Source: Rheum nobile (taxonomy: Eukaryota; Streptophyta; Magnoliopsida; Caryophyllales; Polygonaceae). From it: a stretch of 64,000 nt of DNA. The DNA lies in contig WOAB01000583.1 of NCBI GenBank assembly GCA_027886185.1, forward strand, positions 6,634,001-6,698,000. Reading direction: 5' to 3'. A program made the translations under genes and the position numbers. Under the pieces are notes generated by a model. The model did no database searches. It was not told the origin of the DNA and worked only from the letters and a program-made list of their open reading frames with translations. Shown here piece by piece: positions 35,746 through 48,966 of the stretch; the stretch's first letter is position 1, and each line of letters opens with the position of its first letter.

Positions 35746-36677
35746 CTATATTATTAATTCCACTCTTTCTTTTGTCAGGAGATGAGCATAAAATGAAGCA
35801 TAGTGTTATATCTGTTTCCCCAAGCATTACCGCTGAATATATTATTCCGGAGTGCAATGATTCATTGAAGCCGTATCTTGGGCAGCTTTTCCCGACTCTT
35901 AACGACGCTATTGCCTTTTACGAAGCCTATACAGCGGCATGTGGTTTTACTGTTCGTGTTTGTTCTACCAAGAAAAACAAGGATGTACCGCCGACTGTTA
36001 TTTGGAAGCACCTTTGTTGTAACAGAGAAGGATACAAAGTTGTCTCTCCATATTCCGAGTTCAACCAGGCTGTCCCGACAGATGGAGATGTTGTGAAAAG
36101 GAGGAGAATATCTAATAGATGTGGCTGTGAAGCTAAGTGTTGGCTCAAGTACGAAGGTAATGATGGTTACCGTGTTACAAAATTGGAGTATGGTCATACA
36201 CATGCTATGTTGGAGCTGTCTCATATGGTTTTCTCAAAAGGGAACAGACAAGTGACTCCATTTCATCAAGAAATTATGATGAACTGTATTAAATCCAACA
36301 TTGGTGTCACTAAGAGTTACAAAGTGTACAAGAATCTAGTGGGTTCATATGCTAACGTAGGCGCCACTGTTGTTGACTTCAAGAACTTTATGAGGGGTTT
36401 GAACTCATACATGGAAGGCAGTGATGCTCAAATGATCATCAATGACTTTTTGAAGAAGAAAGAATGTTGTAATGTATATTATTTTGATTATGATGTAAAC
36501 AAGGAGGGCCAGCTATGCCGTTTGTTTTGGTGTGATCCTATCAATCGGAAGAGTTTCTCTTATTTCGGTGATGTAGTGTCAGCTGATGCTACATACCAGT
36601 TGATTAGGTAATTTTATTTTCATTCATTTACTTATGTAATCTGATTTATGTATGATCAAATGATTTTCCCATATACT

Positions 36678-36870
36678 CTGAGTAACTCATGCACCTGCAA
36701 TGAGTAACTCATGCACCTATGCTCATCAGCTCATGCATTTATAATGGGTAACTCATGCACCTACGCTCATCAGCTCATGCACCTATACCTGGTGCTCCAT
36801 GCACCTATACCTGGTGCTTCATGCACCTTTACTGAATCATTCATGCACTAACATGTTCAAACTCTTGCAC
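36678..36870 (+). repeat. TCATGCACC motif array in transposase intron 2
   Basis: About ten AACTCATGCACCT-type units fill the 275-bp intron, all in the plus orientation. Confidence 0.88.
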
Positions 36871-38298
36871 CCCATATTGCAGATATAATATGGTGTTCAT
36901 ACCATTTACTGGAGTGGACAATCATAAGAGGTCTATTACATTTGCTGCTGCTTTGCTTTTGCATGAAGACATTGACTCTTATGTGTGGTTATTTGAGAAT
37001 TTCAAGAAGGCGATGGGCCATGAACCTCATGTCATTATAACTGATCAAGCTGCATCTGTCAAGGCTGCTGTTGAACGAGTGTTTACTCATTCTGTCCACC
37101 GGTTGTGCATGTGGCATATAATGATGAAGGTTGCTAACAAGGTTAAGTTCCCTCCAAATACAAATCCTTCTATCATTGATTCGTTTCAAAGAAGTTCAAG
37201 AAAATTGTTTGGAGTGACGAACTCACTCCAATTGAGTTTGAAAATGAGTGGTTCTCGGTTCTTGAAGAATTTGGTTTCCAAGGGCATGAGTGGCTAGGAG
37301 TAATGTTTGAGCTACGACGTTATTGGATCCCTGCATTTTTTCATGATGTGAGAATGTCGTCCTTATTGAGGACGACATCAAGGTCTGAGAGTCAAAACAA
37401 TTTTTTTGGAAATTTCATAGGGTCTCAATCAAGCCTAGTGGTGTTCATGATGCAGTATAGCAGTGCAATTGAATCGCAGCAGCATAATCAGAAAAAGTGT
37501 GATATGGATTCCGCTACCTGCACTCCACGGATGAAGACACCTTACCAGTTTGAAAAGAACCTAGCAACTATTTACACTATCAACGCATTTTATGATGTCC
37601 AGGAGGCGTTTGTTAGTGGCACGTATCATTGCAGCCTTGATGAACTGAAAAAAGATGCCGATATCCATCACTTTAGGGTTGAAGACGAATTTGGCAGAAT
37701 CTTTGCTGTTCAGAAAGTTGTTGCAAGTAATGAATATCATTGTTCTTGTAATAATTTCCTCACTATGGGCTTTCCCTGCCGACATATTTTCTTTGCTTTG
37801 AAGAATACTCATGTAACTGTCTTACCTCCTACCCTCATCAACACTCGCTGGACGAAGCAAGCGATTCTACAACCAATTTTTGAAGTGGATGGTGCAGTTT
37901 ATGATACGAGTGTTCAAATTGATGAAAAGAAGAGGTTGTTGGCTGAAGTGATGACATAAATGTATTCTTGTGTCGACATTGTTGGTGATGGTATGGACAA
38001 ATTGAAAGAGTTTTTAGCTATTTTAAAGGAACAAAAGGCTGTACTCACAAGGTCACAAGTAGTTGATCCGCCTGCCTCAACATTAGCCAGCAACTATAAG
38101 TTTAAGAAATTTGTAGGCCCGTTATCGGATCAAGTGAATGTCCACCCTTCGGAAATGACAAAGAACAAGTTCAGGAAGATGCGCATTAGAAGCGGCCAAG
38201 AGGTTGGAATCGAAAATTCCAGGAAGAAGACAAGATTATGTACTCTTTGTAAAAGGTCGGGACACAACATCACGACTTGTGCTCAATATGTTAATTAG

Positions 38299-39230
38299 GT
38301 GTTTCAAATTTTATATGTATTCAGATAGTAGGGAATGCACTTATGCATACTTACTCATGCACCAAAATACAGTGACTCATGCACTGTTATTTCTCTTTTC
38401 TGTTAATTAGGTATTCAGATATTAAGAAATGCACTTATGAACTTAATCATGCACCAAAATATAGTGACTCATGCACTTTTATTTCTCTTTTCTGTAAATT
38501 AGGTATTCAGATATTGTCCTCAATATTAAGAAATGCACTTATGTATACTCACTCATGCACCAAAATACAGTGACTCATGCACTTTTACATATCAACTCAT
38601 GCACCAACAAAGGTTTGTTTGGGGGTAGCTTATGGTGTTTTTGTAAAAGCCTTGACTTTGTAATTCTAGTACAACATCAATGGTTTGTTTTTGGTGTAGT
38701 TTATGTTGTAATTTATGGTGTTTTTTGTAATTAGCCCTGGCTGTTTAGTTATGTTATAATATCAATTAATTCATGCACTTTTACATATTTAGTCATGCAC
38801 CAACTAACGATGACTCATGCACTTTCGACATAATACTCATTCACCAAAATCATTATTCTGTTCTGACACATAATAACTCAGGCACCAACACATAACAAGT
38901 CATGCACCAACACATACTGAGTCATGCACCAACACATATTGAGTCATGCACCAACACATAATAACTCATGCACTTTCCACATACTCGCCATGCACCAATA
39001 CAGACTCACTAATTTTGTTCCATGTTCAAATAGATATTAAGTCATGCAACAACACATAATAACTCATGAACTTTCCACAAATTACCCATGCACCATTACA
39101 AAATCACTGATTCTGTTCATGTTGAAACATATATTAAGTCATGCACTTTTTACAATTCAACTCATGCAGTTTGTTGCAAAGCTTGAATGAACATTGATCT
39201 TTCAATGAGAAACATTCATATACTGTTCAA
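38299..39230 (+). repeat. TCATGCACC motif array between the two convergent genes
   Basis: Some 25 units such as AACTCATGCACCAAC occur between the transposase end and the ULP1-like gene end. No other gene is visible here. Confidence 0.9.
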
Positions 39231-39984
39231 ATGTGTACTGTCCGATAGATGACCTGATATTTACCAATACACCTACTGTTTCTTGAAAACATCTGCTAGA
39301 TTACCTAAATTCCTACAACCATTACCTAAACTGTTCACTAGATTAGTCAAAATACATTGAAACATTCTTCTTCCCACGCCCACGACCACGCACAGTTGCT
39401 ACATTTCCAACTTTCTTCTCTTGAATAATTTCTTTAACTCTGGCCTTCTTTTCATTAAACTCGCTGGTTATGAGGGCGTAACAATACTTGATCCTAAGCT
39501 TTGCCAACTGGCGTTTGTCTCCCGTATTTAGTTTAGGATTCCAGCTTGAGAGTCCATTGCCCATATATGTCTCCATATGTCTTAGTAGAAAGACCCCACA
39601 GTCAACTTTGTTTTTCCCATCCCTCCATTTCATTTGCAGCCTTTCACATGGGACATTTGCAATGTCTTCAATTGCTTTAGCTTTGGCTTCCATATCATGA
39701 TTCAATAAGAAACTGACCATCAAATGTCTCTGCACAAATAAAGCGGTTAAATTCTATAACATTTGTGTATATCAAAACCTTTAATTGTTTATAAAAATCA
39801 TTATACTCAATGTATACTCACCAGAGTAGATGATACTTTTCCATACTTGTCATCGCTCCCACTTGATGAGTTGTCTATGATATGGAAACTGGGGTTCTTG
39901 ACATTTGTTGCAATCAAATAGTAACGCCCTTGGCTAATAATTGGGTAAAAGAACTGTACAAGTAAAAGAAAAATAGATTGTAAG

Positions 39985-40470
39985 TATCTAATAACAACAT
40001 GGACTTACCCATACACACTAATGCAGTTTTCATGCACATACATCCAACCCCTCATGCACCAACAACTATTCCTTCAAATGTAATCACTGATTCACCCAGA
40101 AACAATAGTTCATGCACTCTACAAACAATACTTCATGCACCTGGAAGCATTGGTCCATGCACTTTGGAGCATTGTCTCATGCACCAACATACAAACACTG
40201 TTTCATGCACCAACATACAACCACAAAATCACTAATACTAACTCATGCACCAATAATAAAAAACCTCATGCACCAACAAACAATACTCCATGCACCTACA
40301 AACAAACCTCATGCACTTTTGAGCACTGTCTCATGCACCAACATACAAAACATTGTCTCATGCACCAACATACAATCACACGATCACTCATGAACTTTAA
40401 CATACTAACTCATGCACCAATAATAAAAACATCATGCAGTTTGATGAACATACTCATGCACCAGTAAAAG
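39985..40470 (+). repeat. TCATGCACC motif array in ULP1-like intron (exons 11-12)
   Basis: About 20 units with spacing of roughly 15-35 bp lie between the exons at 40490-40621 and 39822-39953. The motif stays in plus orientation although the gene runs minus. Confidence 0.9.
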
Positions 40471-41349
40471 CTGAGTGTAAGATAATTACCACATCAACAT
40501 TTTTAATTGTGTAATTTTTGTTCTTAAAACCCTTGACAGTAGCAAATGTTTCTAGCACTGAATCTGTGAATATGATAGATTTCTCCTCCATTGTGTATAA
40601 GGTGTCATCACAAGCAAAAGTCTGCGAATACAAAAAATGAAAATTAATAAATTAGAGCACAAATTAACATAATATTGTTGCAAAGTTGTGTCTTACCATA
40701 GTCAATGACGGTAGAAAGAATCTCAACGGTGACATACGACCCCTATATGTTTCATTTTCATTTAACATGACTGTAAATGCATCAATTAACAGACTGTCTA
40801 TTTCAGCATTTACATCCAGTGTAATCAAGTCCCTTTTCTTGAGAGTAGTATCTGCCATTCGGAAAACATCTTCACTGCAACAAAAAAAAACCAATTCGTG
40901 AACTAGCTAGCTACATGTTATTAAATGTTATAACCAAATTCATATAATTAAATATGTACTTACTTTTCCCCTCTTTCTTCAACAGTTATCCAATTGTAAA
41001 TGATCTTCTCATCGGGTGTTGTTCTTTCTGAAATATTTACCTCTCTCTCCTTAAATGGTGAAATTGTGTTTTCAGAAGGAAAAATGTTCATTTTCTCTGC
41101 TGGTGTAGCATCAGCTATACCTTTTGGCTCAGAACTGCACACAAATTTCACCTGACAAACCCCACATTCACAAGTTTTTTGAATTGTGAAATTGTTTGAA
41201 ACGGATAACACTTAGTTAGACAATGAATAATTCAGAGATAAACATCTTGTTTTATATACCTTTTTTGGTTGCTTATTTACATTATCGTCTTGCACTTTTT
41301 GCTTGGTGATGTTGTCCTACAACACATACACACAGAAAAAGTTATTAAC

Positions 41350-42005
41350 AGATGCACCAAAAAGCATTCATTCATGCACTGACAGTTATTAACAAATATT
41401 CATTAACAAGCATTCATTGATGCACCAATAATTATTCATTCATGCACTAATAATCATTAACTCATACAATATCTTCCATGCTTGTACTCTTTTGCTTTTG
41501 ATTTGCAATTTCTTCAATCCCTTCCTTGCCAGCAACTTCCTTGTCAGCAACTTGATCTCCTTGTCCTGCTTGATCCACCTCCTGTTGTTGTACACTCTCT
41601 CCCACCTCCTTGTCAGAAACCTCCTTCTCCTCCTTGTCTTCAACTTCTTTGTCAGCCTCTTTGTCCTCCTTGTTATCCTTGTCCTCCTTGTCTTTGCCAA
41701 CAACTTCCTCTACAACAACAACTTCCTCTACAACAGCTTTCTCTACCACTTCCTCTACAACAGCAGCCTCAAATTGTTGTTCTAATTCCACCTTCAAAAA
41801 ACAGTATTTTTGTTAACTATATAACACTTACTCATGCACCAATCAGTTTTCAGTCATGCACCAATATAAATAGGCTCATGCATTTACACCACCCTCGAAA
41901 CACCAAAATGGGAATATTCTATCATGCACATAGTCATAAACACTTACTCATGCACCAATTATTTTTCATTCATGCACCGATATAAATAGGCTCATGCATC
42001 TACAC
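41350..42005 (+). repeat. TCATGCACC motifs flanking exon 7 of the ULP1-like gene
   Basis: Units lie at 41350-41466 and 41825-42002, but not in the exon at 41468-41791 between them. Confidence 0.82.
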
Positions 42006-43054
42006 CACCCTCAACAGTAATTTTAAAGTAGATTTTACCTGTATTGGTGACAAGCCCAAGTCAAAACTAGGGATTTTTGGATCCATCTGCAATAATTAAG
42101 AAAAAGCATTAGTATCATACAGTAAAGCTTAATGTCATTCATGGAGAATCATGTACAAAATATTTTTGTAGAGTCACTTACCCCCATATTTCCTGCCTGC
42201 TTTGTATCTTTGTCATTGTCCTTATCCTCATTACTCTTATCAACAATATCTTCCACATCCACTCCTCTACCAACGTCCTTCTCAACGTCTTCCCCAACAA
42301 CTTCTCCAGCAACAACCTTGTCAGAAACGACAACTTCTTCATCAACATCCATGTTGACAACTTCCTCTTCTTGCACGTCATTACCATCATGCTCTTTTGT
42401 GATTGTATGGATGAGATCTGAAAACCCGGGAATAAACATGTTCCCGTTGTGTTCCTTCTGTTCAGTAAGTGTTTTCTCAACCTCCTCCATAGCTAAATCC
42501 CAGAACTCAGTGTCTTGGGTTGGTTGTTCCTCAGACACCTCATCATGAATTGTTGAGGTAAGCTTGACGTTGATAATTTTTTCGGCTTGGTTGTTGACCG
42601 TCTGCAAGACACTATTTCTCTTCAACTGTGCCGGGATTTGCTTCTTTTTCATCAAAACTGCTCGTACACTGCGAGCCATGCCTTCTATCTCTCTTAAGTA
42701 TTCCTCCATAAAACACTTCACCTGCTCATCCGTTTCCACGACATTTGCTGGTTCGGTTGGAACATCAAGCTCTTCTTCTTCAGCCTCATTAACCCCCCTG
42801 CTCGCGCTTGCCTCCACATGTTCTTTGAAGGTTGGTCTACTGAGCAGAATTCCATTCCCGAACCCACCATGTAGGATCTCCTCATCCTCCCTATCCTTCA
42901 GCATTTTGGTGGTCCAGTTCTTGATAATCGGGAATTTTCTATGGACATTCAGACCTTTCCACTTCAGCCTGTCCACATAAATCAACTGGAAAACATAATT
43001 CAAAAAGAAATTAGTCATAGAATTCTTGTATAGCCGAGACATATATTACTAGAT

Positions 43055-43625
43055 AATGATTGACCCATGCACTCAGCGGCCCTGACTAATGCACTCATAT
43101 TCTCTGACTCATGCACACATATATATTCATAAGATTATGCACATTTACTTATGCACTCATAAGATTATGCACATATAAACAGTTACTCATGCACCAATAC
43201 ATTTTTCAGTCATGCACGTGTACAAATAGGCTCATGCATCTACAAAATGCTAACTCTAGCACCTACATACACAGACAAAGACACATAGACATGTAGTTAG
43301 TCATGCACCATCACAAACTAAGTCATGCACCTAGAAACACTGTCTCATGCACCTACACATAACAGGTCATGCACCTATAAACACTGTCTCATGCACTTAA
43401 ACATAATTACTCATGCACTTTCCACATAACAAGTCATGCACCTATAAACACTGTCTCATGCACCTTCACATAATTACTCATGCACTATATACTCTTAACC
43501 CTTGCATCTACACACATAATTACTCATGCACTATGACACAACAAGTGATGCACCAACACTCTTTTCAGTCATGCATCTACACACATTAACTCATGCAGTT
43601 ATCAAAACACCAAAATGGTAATATT
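43055..43625 (+). repeat. Dense TCATGCACC array in ULP1-like intron 4
   Basis: About 25-30 units fill the intron between exons 4 and 5. A block of about 70 bp (ACATAACAAGTCATGCACCT with neighbours) is itself repeated. Confidence 0.9.
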
Positions 43626-44499
43626 TACCTACAGTAGAAGCAAGCTGTCATTGAAAGTCTTTTGTTTCTTATTTGCCCATGCAACAGAGCAATTGATGAG
43701 GGCCTTGTAGAGGAATGAGCTCCAATTAAAGTTCCTTATTTGATCTACATTCTCCAGCAATTGAAGAATCTTCAGATTTATTTTCCCACTCGAATAAGAC
43801 TCAACAAGCGTGTTGACAAACAACAGAATGAAATATCTTTTGAACCAAATCCCTCCATCACATTTTTTCATCTTCTTCAAGATGTCGGTTGCAGTCAAAT
43901 TTCTGATCTCCTTTCCCTCAAAATCAGCCTTCAATTTCTTTAGAAACTGCTCATTGGTGAGTGCTTTAGGCAACTCAATCTCAACCTCTCCCTTGGGAAT
44001 GCCAAGATAATCATAGGCATCAGTATCGGTGACTGGTATCTTCCTCCTATCGTTGAGTTTTATTGTAGAATTCAGAGGGTGAAACCTGCTGCAGACATAA
44101 TGCCCTAGCCTCATAGGCATGTCCTTTATGTCCCAGTGTACAAGACTCTCAAAACCAATTTCCATCAGAGCAGTTCTCTGATTGGCTATGAAATCAGTTT
44201 GGGAAAGCACGTAGGATGAAATGACAGATGGGGATGTTCTACACACCAGCATGGGGTAGTCCTTCCTGAGTTCTAGAATTCCCCTTTTGTTCCGCAGCTT
44301 TGGGATCTTGGACTCTACAACAAACACATTCTCCACCTTCTCTTTATCCCCCCTCACCTGTTTCTTTGTTTTCTTTGTGTTCTTCTCCTCATCACCCTCC
44401 ACCCTGGCCTTCCCTTTTATGTTTGCAGCAGCCTTTTTACGAGCAGACTCCCTTTCTTCTGCTGATTTCCTCTCTATTTTCAAAAGAATCTCAGCAATA

Positions 44500-44504
44500 G
44501 GTAC
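44500..44504 (+). other. Target-site duplication GGTAC, left copy
   Basis: GGTAC before the LTR at 44505 matches GGTAC at 52160-52164 after the other LTR. Confidence 0.9.
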
Positions 44505-47500
44505 TGTAACACCCCGGGCCAGAGGTGCTACAGTGCCATAGCCCCGAAGGACTATAAGGCGGTTTCTTTCAAGAAAAGAAATTTAAAGCTCTCCCAAATT
44601 CACAAAAGTCATCAATATTAAAATCCATGCTCAAGATTTAAAACAACTCTAAAACCTGTCAACCAGTTTAACACATCAATTTATATCCAAAACAACGGAA
44701 GCGAATACAACATTTTCAAATCTGATGCAAAACTAAATCTTTCACTGTGAAGACACATCTGTGATCCAGAACCCGCTTGTTGCTGCAAACCTGCAAAACC
44801 TGATTGACTGGTGGACCTGATACCCCAGCCAACCGCGGCACGTAAACCGAAGTTGGTCAGTCTTACGAAAGACTGGCAAAACTCCTCAAGCCAAAACAGT
44901 TCAAAACACATACATATATCACCAATCAACTCACAACAACGACAACACGCCATACAATATATATACATATATATAATATCATAACTATACTTAATCATAT
45001 CAACCAACCAATACCAACCATACGTCAAAACATATACACACACTATCACATACCATTCATTATTCATCCTTATCCAACTCTTCACTATACTAACCGCAAT
45101 CAATCCATCCTCAAACTCATCACAAGCATAAACGAATAAAACGATCCAATCCAACTTCACTGACACGTCCAATCCATCCTTCTCTCTATTACTAATACCT
45201 CAATCAACAACTATGCACATACACATCTCTTACTACTGACTTACAACCAAAGCTAACCAATTATACCGAACTCCCTACTGCACTAACACATCCAATTAAC
45301 CTTCACATTAACAAACACATAAGCATCAACGAGACAATCATCACATAATACCAACATAACAAAACAACGATCCAGGCCAGCCACCCTTCTGGTGCCGCCT
45401 GTTCATTAACATAGATTGTAACTCATACATCCAAACTCAACCCATGTTGGCCCACACCCTCAAGATGGGAAACCAACCTGCACACCCACCAGCATAAATC
45501 CACATCACCATTCCATAAACTCAAAGTACCCCTCTATCCGAAACTAGCTACTACCAGCATCCACATCAACAGAGATTCACAACCTTGACTAGTTACAATC
45601 AACAACTATAACACACGTAAATTCACAACCACAACCAATGGCCAACAATGACCCACAACCACAACTAATAACAATCAACGTCCAACATAAACCAATTATC
45701 AAACATACAACCAATTTTACCAACACAACCACATAATCAAGTACATAATCAACATTCATCACAAATCCACGTATTCAGGTACACAGCCAACATTTAACAC
45801 ATAATAGATATCACAACAATCAACCAATTGTAACCCAATAAATAATATAACTCAACACAATAACCGACCAATTCAACCAAAAGATATACATAACAGTCAT
45901 CACCATAATCGACCAATTCCACCAAATAACTCAACTCATCAAAAGCAAATAACTCCAATCCATTCCAACCCATCACCGGTGAGACACTCATCACCTTAAA
46001 CCAACTATCCGGATAGGGACAGTCTCATACCATCCAACACCTGGCCCTTAACAACGTAGGCTACACCCTACGAGGTTTGGTGAGACGATCATCACATGGC
46101 CCTCCGACTCTGATTCAACATTTTTGGTCCTTAACAACGTAGGCGATTCCCTACGAGGTTTGGTGAGACGATCATCACCTGACCCTTCGACCCCCAATCA
46201 ACGACAATCCAACCATCACACCGACAATCAATGTCACACAATCACACATCATCAACCAAGCAATTATAGTCAAATAATCCAATCGATCCACAACAATCAA
46301 TCCACAACAATCAAACCATATTTAGTTACGACCAACCACCACATCACATTCAGTCAAACACAACACGAGACAATTACTAACACACCCATACATTCACACA
46401 CACGCAATCTCAACACACAACTACCAGCACGCACACAATCCAACACACAACCGCCAACACACACAGGTGTCGACATACACAATCCAACACACACACACAA
46501 GTGTCAACAAACACACATATTCAACCAAGTAATTTCGCAACTAATAATCCAACTTGATTTACTTAAACAAGGTTAAATCAATTACTGAAGCAATATAGGG
46601 ACAAAAGTAATTTTATAAAAATAAACGAAGGGTTAGCAAGAATCATCTTGCCTCAAACTCGACAACCACGACCTCAGAAATCTCCAACAAACTCGAACGA
46701 ACCTGCGAAATCAATCCGAGCAAATCCCTGGCATTAATTACTCGTACAAATCCACAACTAATAAAACCCCCAAATCAAACCCTAGAATCATTCCTTAAAA
46801 TTCCAATCAAGCAAACCCCACACAATTCAACCAAAGCTCAAATTCAACAATACGGTCACACATTTTCCTCTTCCACTGTCCACGAAGAACAATTCAACAT
46901 CAATTCGAACAACACAACATCAATTCGAACAACACAACATCAATTCGAAATTAACCCATAAGCTTACCTTGTCGACAACCAACGGTAGTCACCGAGGAGG
47001 CTTCTCGACGCCGGAACTCAGCAACCACACCAGCGCAACACAGCGGACAGCAGCACAACTGCAACAACACGCAGCAGAACACCAACAGCGGCTCCGACTT
47101 GAAAAAATTCGTTCTCCCTGCTCAGGACTCCAAATGCGATGATTCCAACTCGAGAAGTTAGATCTACGAGTCTAGTTTACCTCCTCAAAATTTCAGACCA
47201 AACTAATGAGTGAGCAAAGAGTTATTACCATTCTCCTGAGACGTCGCAGACGGGGCAACAGCACAACAGTGGACAGCAGCGGATCCGGATCTGTGCAGCA
47301 GCTCGTCGCGGTTCAACAGAGGTTCGGCTCGCCTCTTCGGTGGCTCGACTCAGCAGCTCCACCGTGGCTTCACGCACCGGTGAACCAGCATAGCCACGAA
47401 CTGCACAACAACACAGCAAGGCAGCAGCAGCAGGGGAGGAGGAGGAGCAGCGCGGTCCAAGTCGGCTCGCCGGAGAAGAAAGCTGGCCACAGGAGGAGGA

Positions 47501-47674
47501 GTTCGTCGGAGGAGAAGCTTGGCTGAGCTGCTCGGCTGAAGAACCACGCGGGAGAGAGAGACCACCGAATGTGTTTAGGGATTTTATCCCCAAAATTTTC
47601 CATTTCACCCAATATAAGCAAAAACCTTAATTAATTTACCCTTATGCCATTATCAACTTATTTGGGGTATTTCA
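44505..47674 (-). repeat. 3' LTR of family B element
   Basis: The 3170-bp direct repeat contains two copies of a CCTTAACAACGTAGGC block (46048 and 46130), a CA-rich tract (46380-46520) and a short tandem with ACAACATCAATTCGAA (46905-46960). Confidence 0.93.
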
Positions 47675-47687
47675 TTCTCCCCTCCTT
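47675..47687 (-). other. Polypurine tract of family B element
   Basis: The minus strand reads AAGGAGGGGAGAA directly before the LTR start TGAAATACC, where plus-strand DNA priming would occur. Confidence 0.8.
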
Positions 47688-47794
47688 ATAAGAGTTTCGT
47701 CCTCGAAACTAAGATCAAACAAGTTCGGATAACTGCCTCGCATAACTGATTCCAGAATATACAAGACTTGCCGAAGAATAACCTTCCTTGAGAA

Positions 47795-48140
47795 TCAACT
47801 CTCTAATCTCTTTATCAGCTGACACACGTAACTGATTCTGAAATCACAATATTTCATCTTCCTGAACAAAAATCCGAACACTCTTTCCTGAGCAATCTCA
47901 CTGCATATCTTACTCAACATTCCCTCATTTCTGCTGTGTCCGCTCTTTCCCGAACCAATTTCACTTTCACCATTCACCAACTCTTGTTGCAATCCCGGCC
48001 GAACTGTCAGACAAGCAACCACATGCTCGAGAGTCAACTTCTTACTCAAAGCATCAACTATCTCATTAGCCCCTTCTGAATGATAACGATATCTATATCA
48101 CAATCCTTGATCAATTCTAGCAACCATCTTGTCTCATGAT
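47795..48140 (-). pseudogene. RNase H region relic of Ty3/gypsy pol
   Basis: Minus-strand frames read a segment with RIDQGL-like and LIKDCDIDI-like residues, then EIVDALSKKLTLEH, recalling the conserved ADALSRK end of Ty3/gypsy RNase H, and a linker-like tail. The frame is broken, and reverse transcriptase and integrase are missing. It identifies the element as Ty3/gypsy. Confidence 0.65.
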
Positions 48141-48949
48141 CAACTCTCTCTTATACAATTTGAGATGACGAGAAGCATATGCAATGACTCTTCCATTCTG
48201 CATTAGAGCGTAACCCAAACCTTGCTCGGACACATCACTGTAGATGACAACCTTTCTGTTCCCATGCAGTAAAACTAATACTGACGCACTAATCAAACAC
48301 CTCCTTAGTTCTTTGAAACTCTCTCATGACATTTCCCGTCTCATTCAAAATTCTTAAGTCTTACGTACCCTGCCACAATCCGCCTGTAGTAACCTGTGCA
48401 TTCTACTTCTCAACTCAGCCGAACCCATAGTCGTAAAATCCCACTTTTTCAGATACAGACCTAGTTCTCTGTTTCTTACTACTTCCAACATCAATAATCT
48501 GATCAAAATCATCTATAGCAGTCTCCCTGATCAATCACTCATCAGTATACTCACGGATTTACAACCATGCTTCACCATCAAGGTTTCATACATACCACCA
48601 TCACTGAAAGTGCTCAATCTGTCTTTCTCATTCTTGACAGTAACAGTAGCACACAACAACCTCATACCGAATCATCAACTACCAGACTAGCTGCCTCAAC
48701 CTCTTGACGATAAGCCCAACGGCCTCATCCTCTACCACACTCATACCTTTTAAATCTCTTGCACGTCCCACTTACCAGGGAACACACCATAAAATTACTC
48801 AACAACATTAAGCATCACATATAAAATTAATCAAACACAAACTTACCTATACGTAACAACAAGGGTCTTCTGATCACACGATTGCTTCACAATTTTAGCG
48901 AGTGGTCTCTTCCACATCAAACTTTTGAAAAACATTTTAGAACGTAAAT
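48141..48949 (-). other. Degenerate internal region of family B element
   Basis: No intact frame. Fragments may derive from reverse transcriptase but are too diverged to name domains. Confidence 0.5.
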
Positions 48950-48961
48950 GCTCTGATACCA
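48950..48961 (-). other. Primer binding site, initiator tRNA-Met type
   Basis: The minus strand reads TGGTATCAGAGC, the standard plant Ty3/gypsy primer site, five bases inside the 5' LTR. Confidence 0.9.
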
Positions 48962-48966
48962 ATTCC

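Larger units (their letters stand above)
35295..38298 (+). pseudogene. FAR1/MURA-type MULE transposase, one frameshift and one internal stop
   Basis: Exons 35295-35319, 35779-36607 and 36883-38298 have GT-AG borders and matching phases, giving about 757 residues if the defects are ignored. A FAR1-type zinc finger (about 40-150) has CNREG, RCGCEA and GHTHAM. In the MULE transposase domain the DDE residues appear intact: D278 (SADATY), D339 (ITDQA) and a Glu near 453 (RSES). A SWIM finger with HCSCNN and PCRHIFF lies near 569-590, and a C-terminal zinc knuckle CTLCKRSGHNITTC near 738. The frame shifts by one base near 37190-37205, and TAA interrupts it at 37957-37959. The intact enzyme would cut the element ends in the nucleus. 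Both introns contain CATGCAC motifs. Confidence 0.88.

Noticed and set aside
37185..37210. A short intron explaining the transposase frameshift
   Set aside because: No GT-AG pair of usable size restores the frame without deleting conserved residues.
38299..39230. CRISPR-like appearance of regularly recurring TCATGCACC
   Set aside because: The motif is about 9 bp, spacing is irregular, no unique equal-length spacers exist, and this is plant nuclear DNA.
47206..47526. A 106-aa frame repeated at 51689-52009 as a gene pair
   Set aside because: They are the same LTR sequence in two copies, low complexity, with no known similarity.
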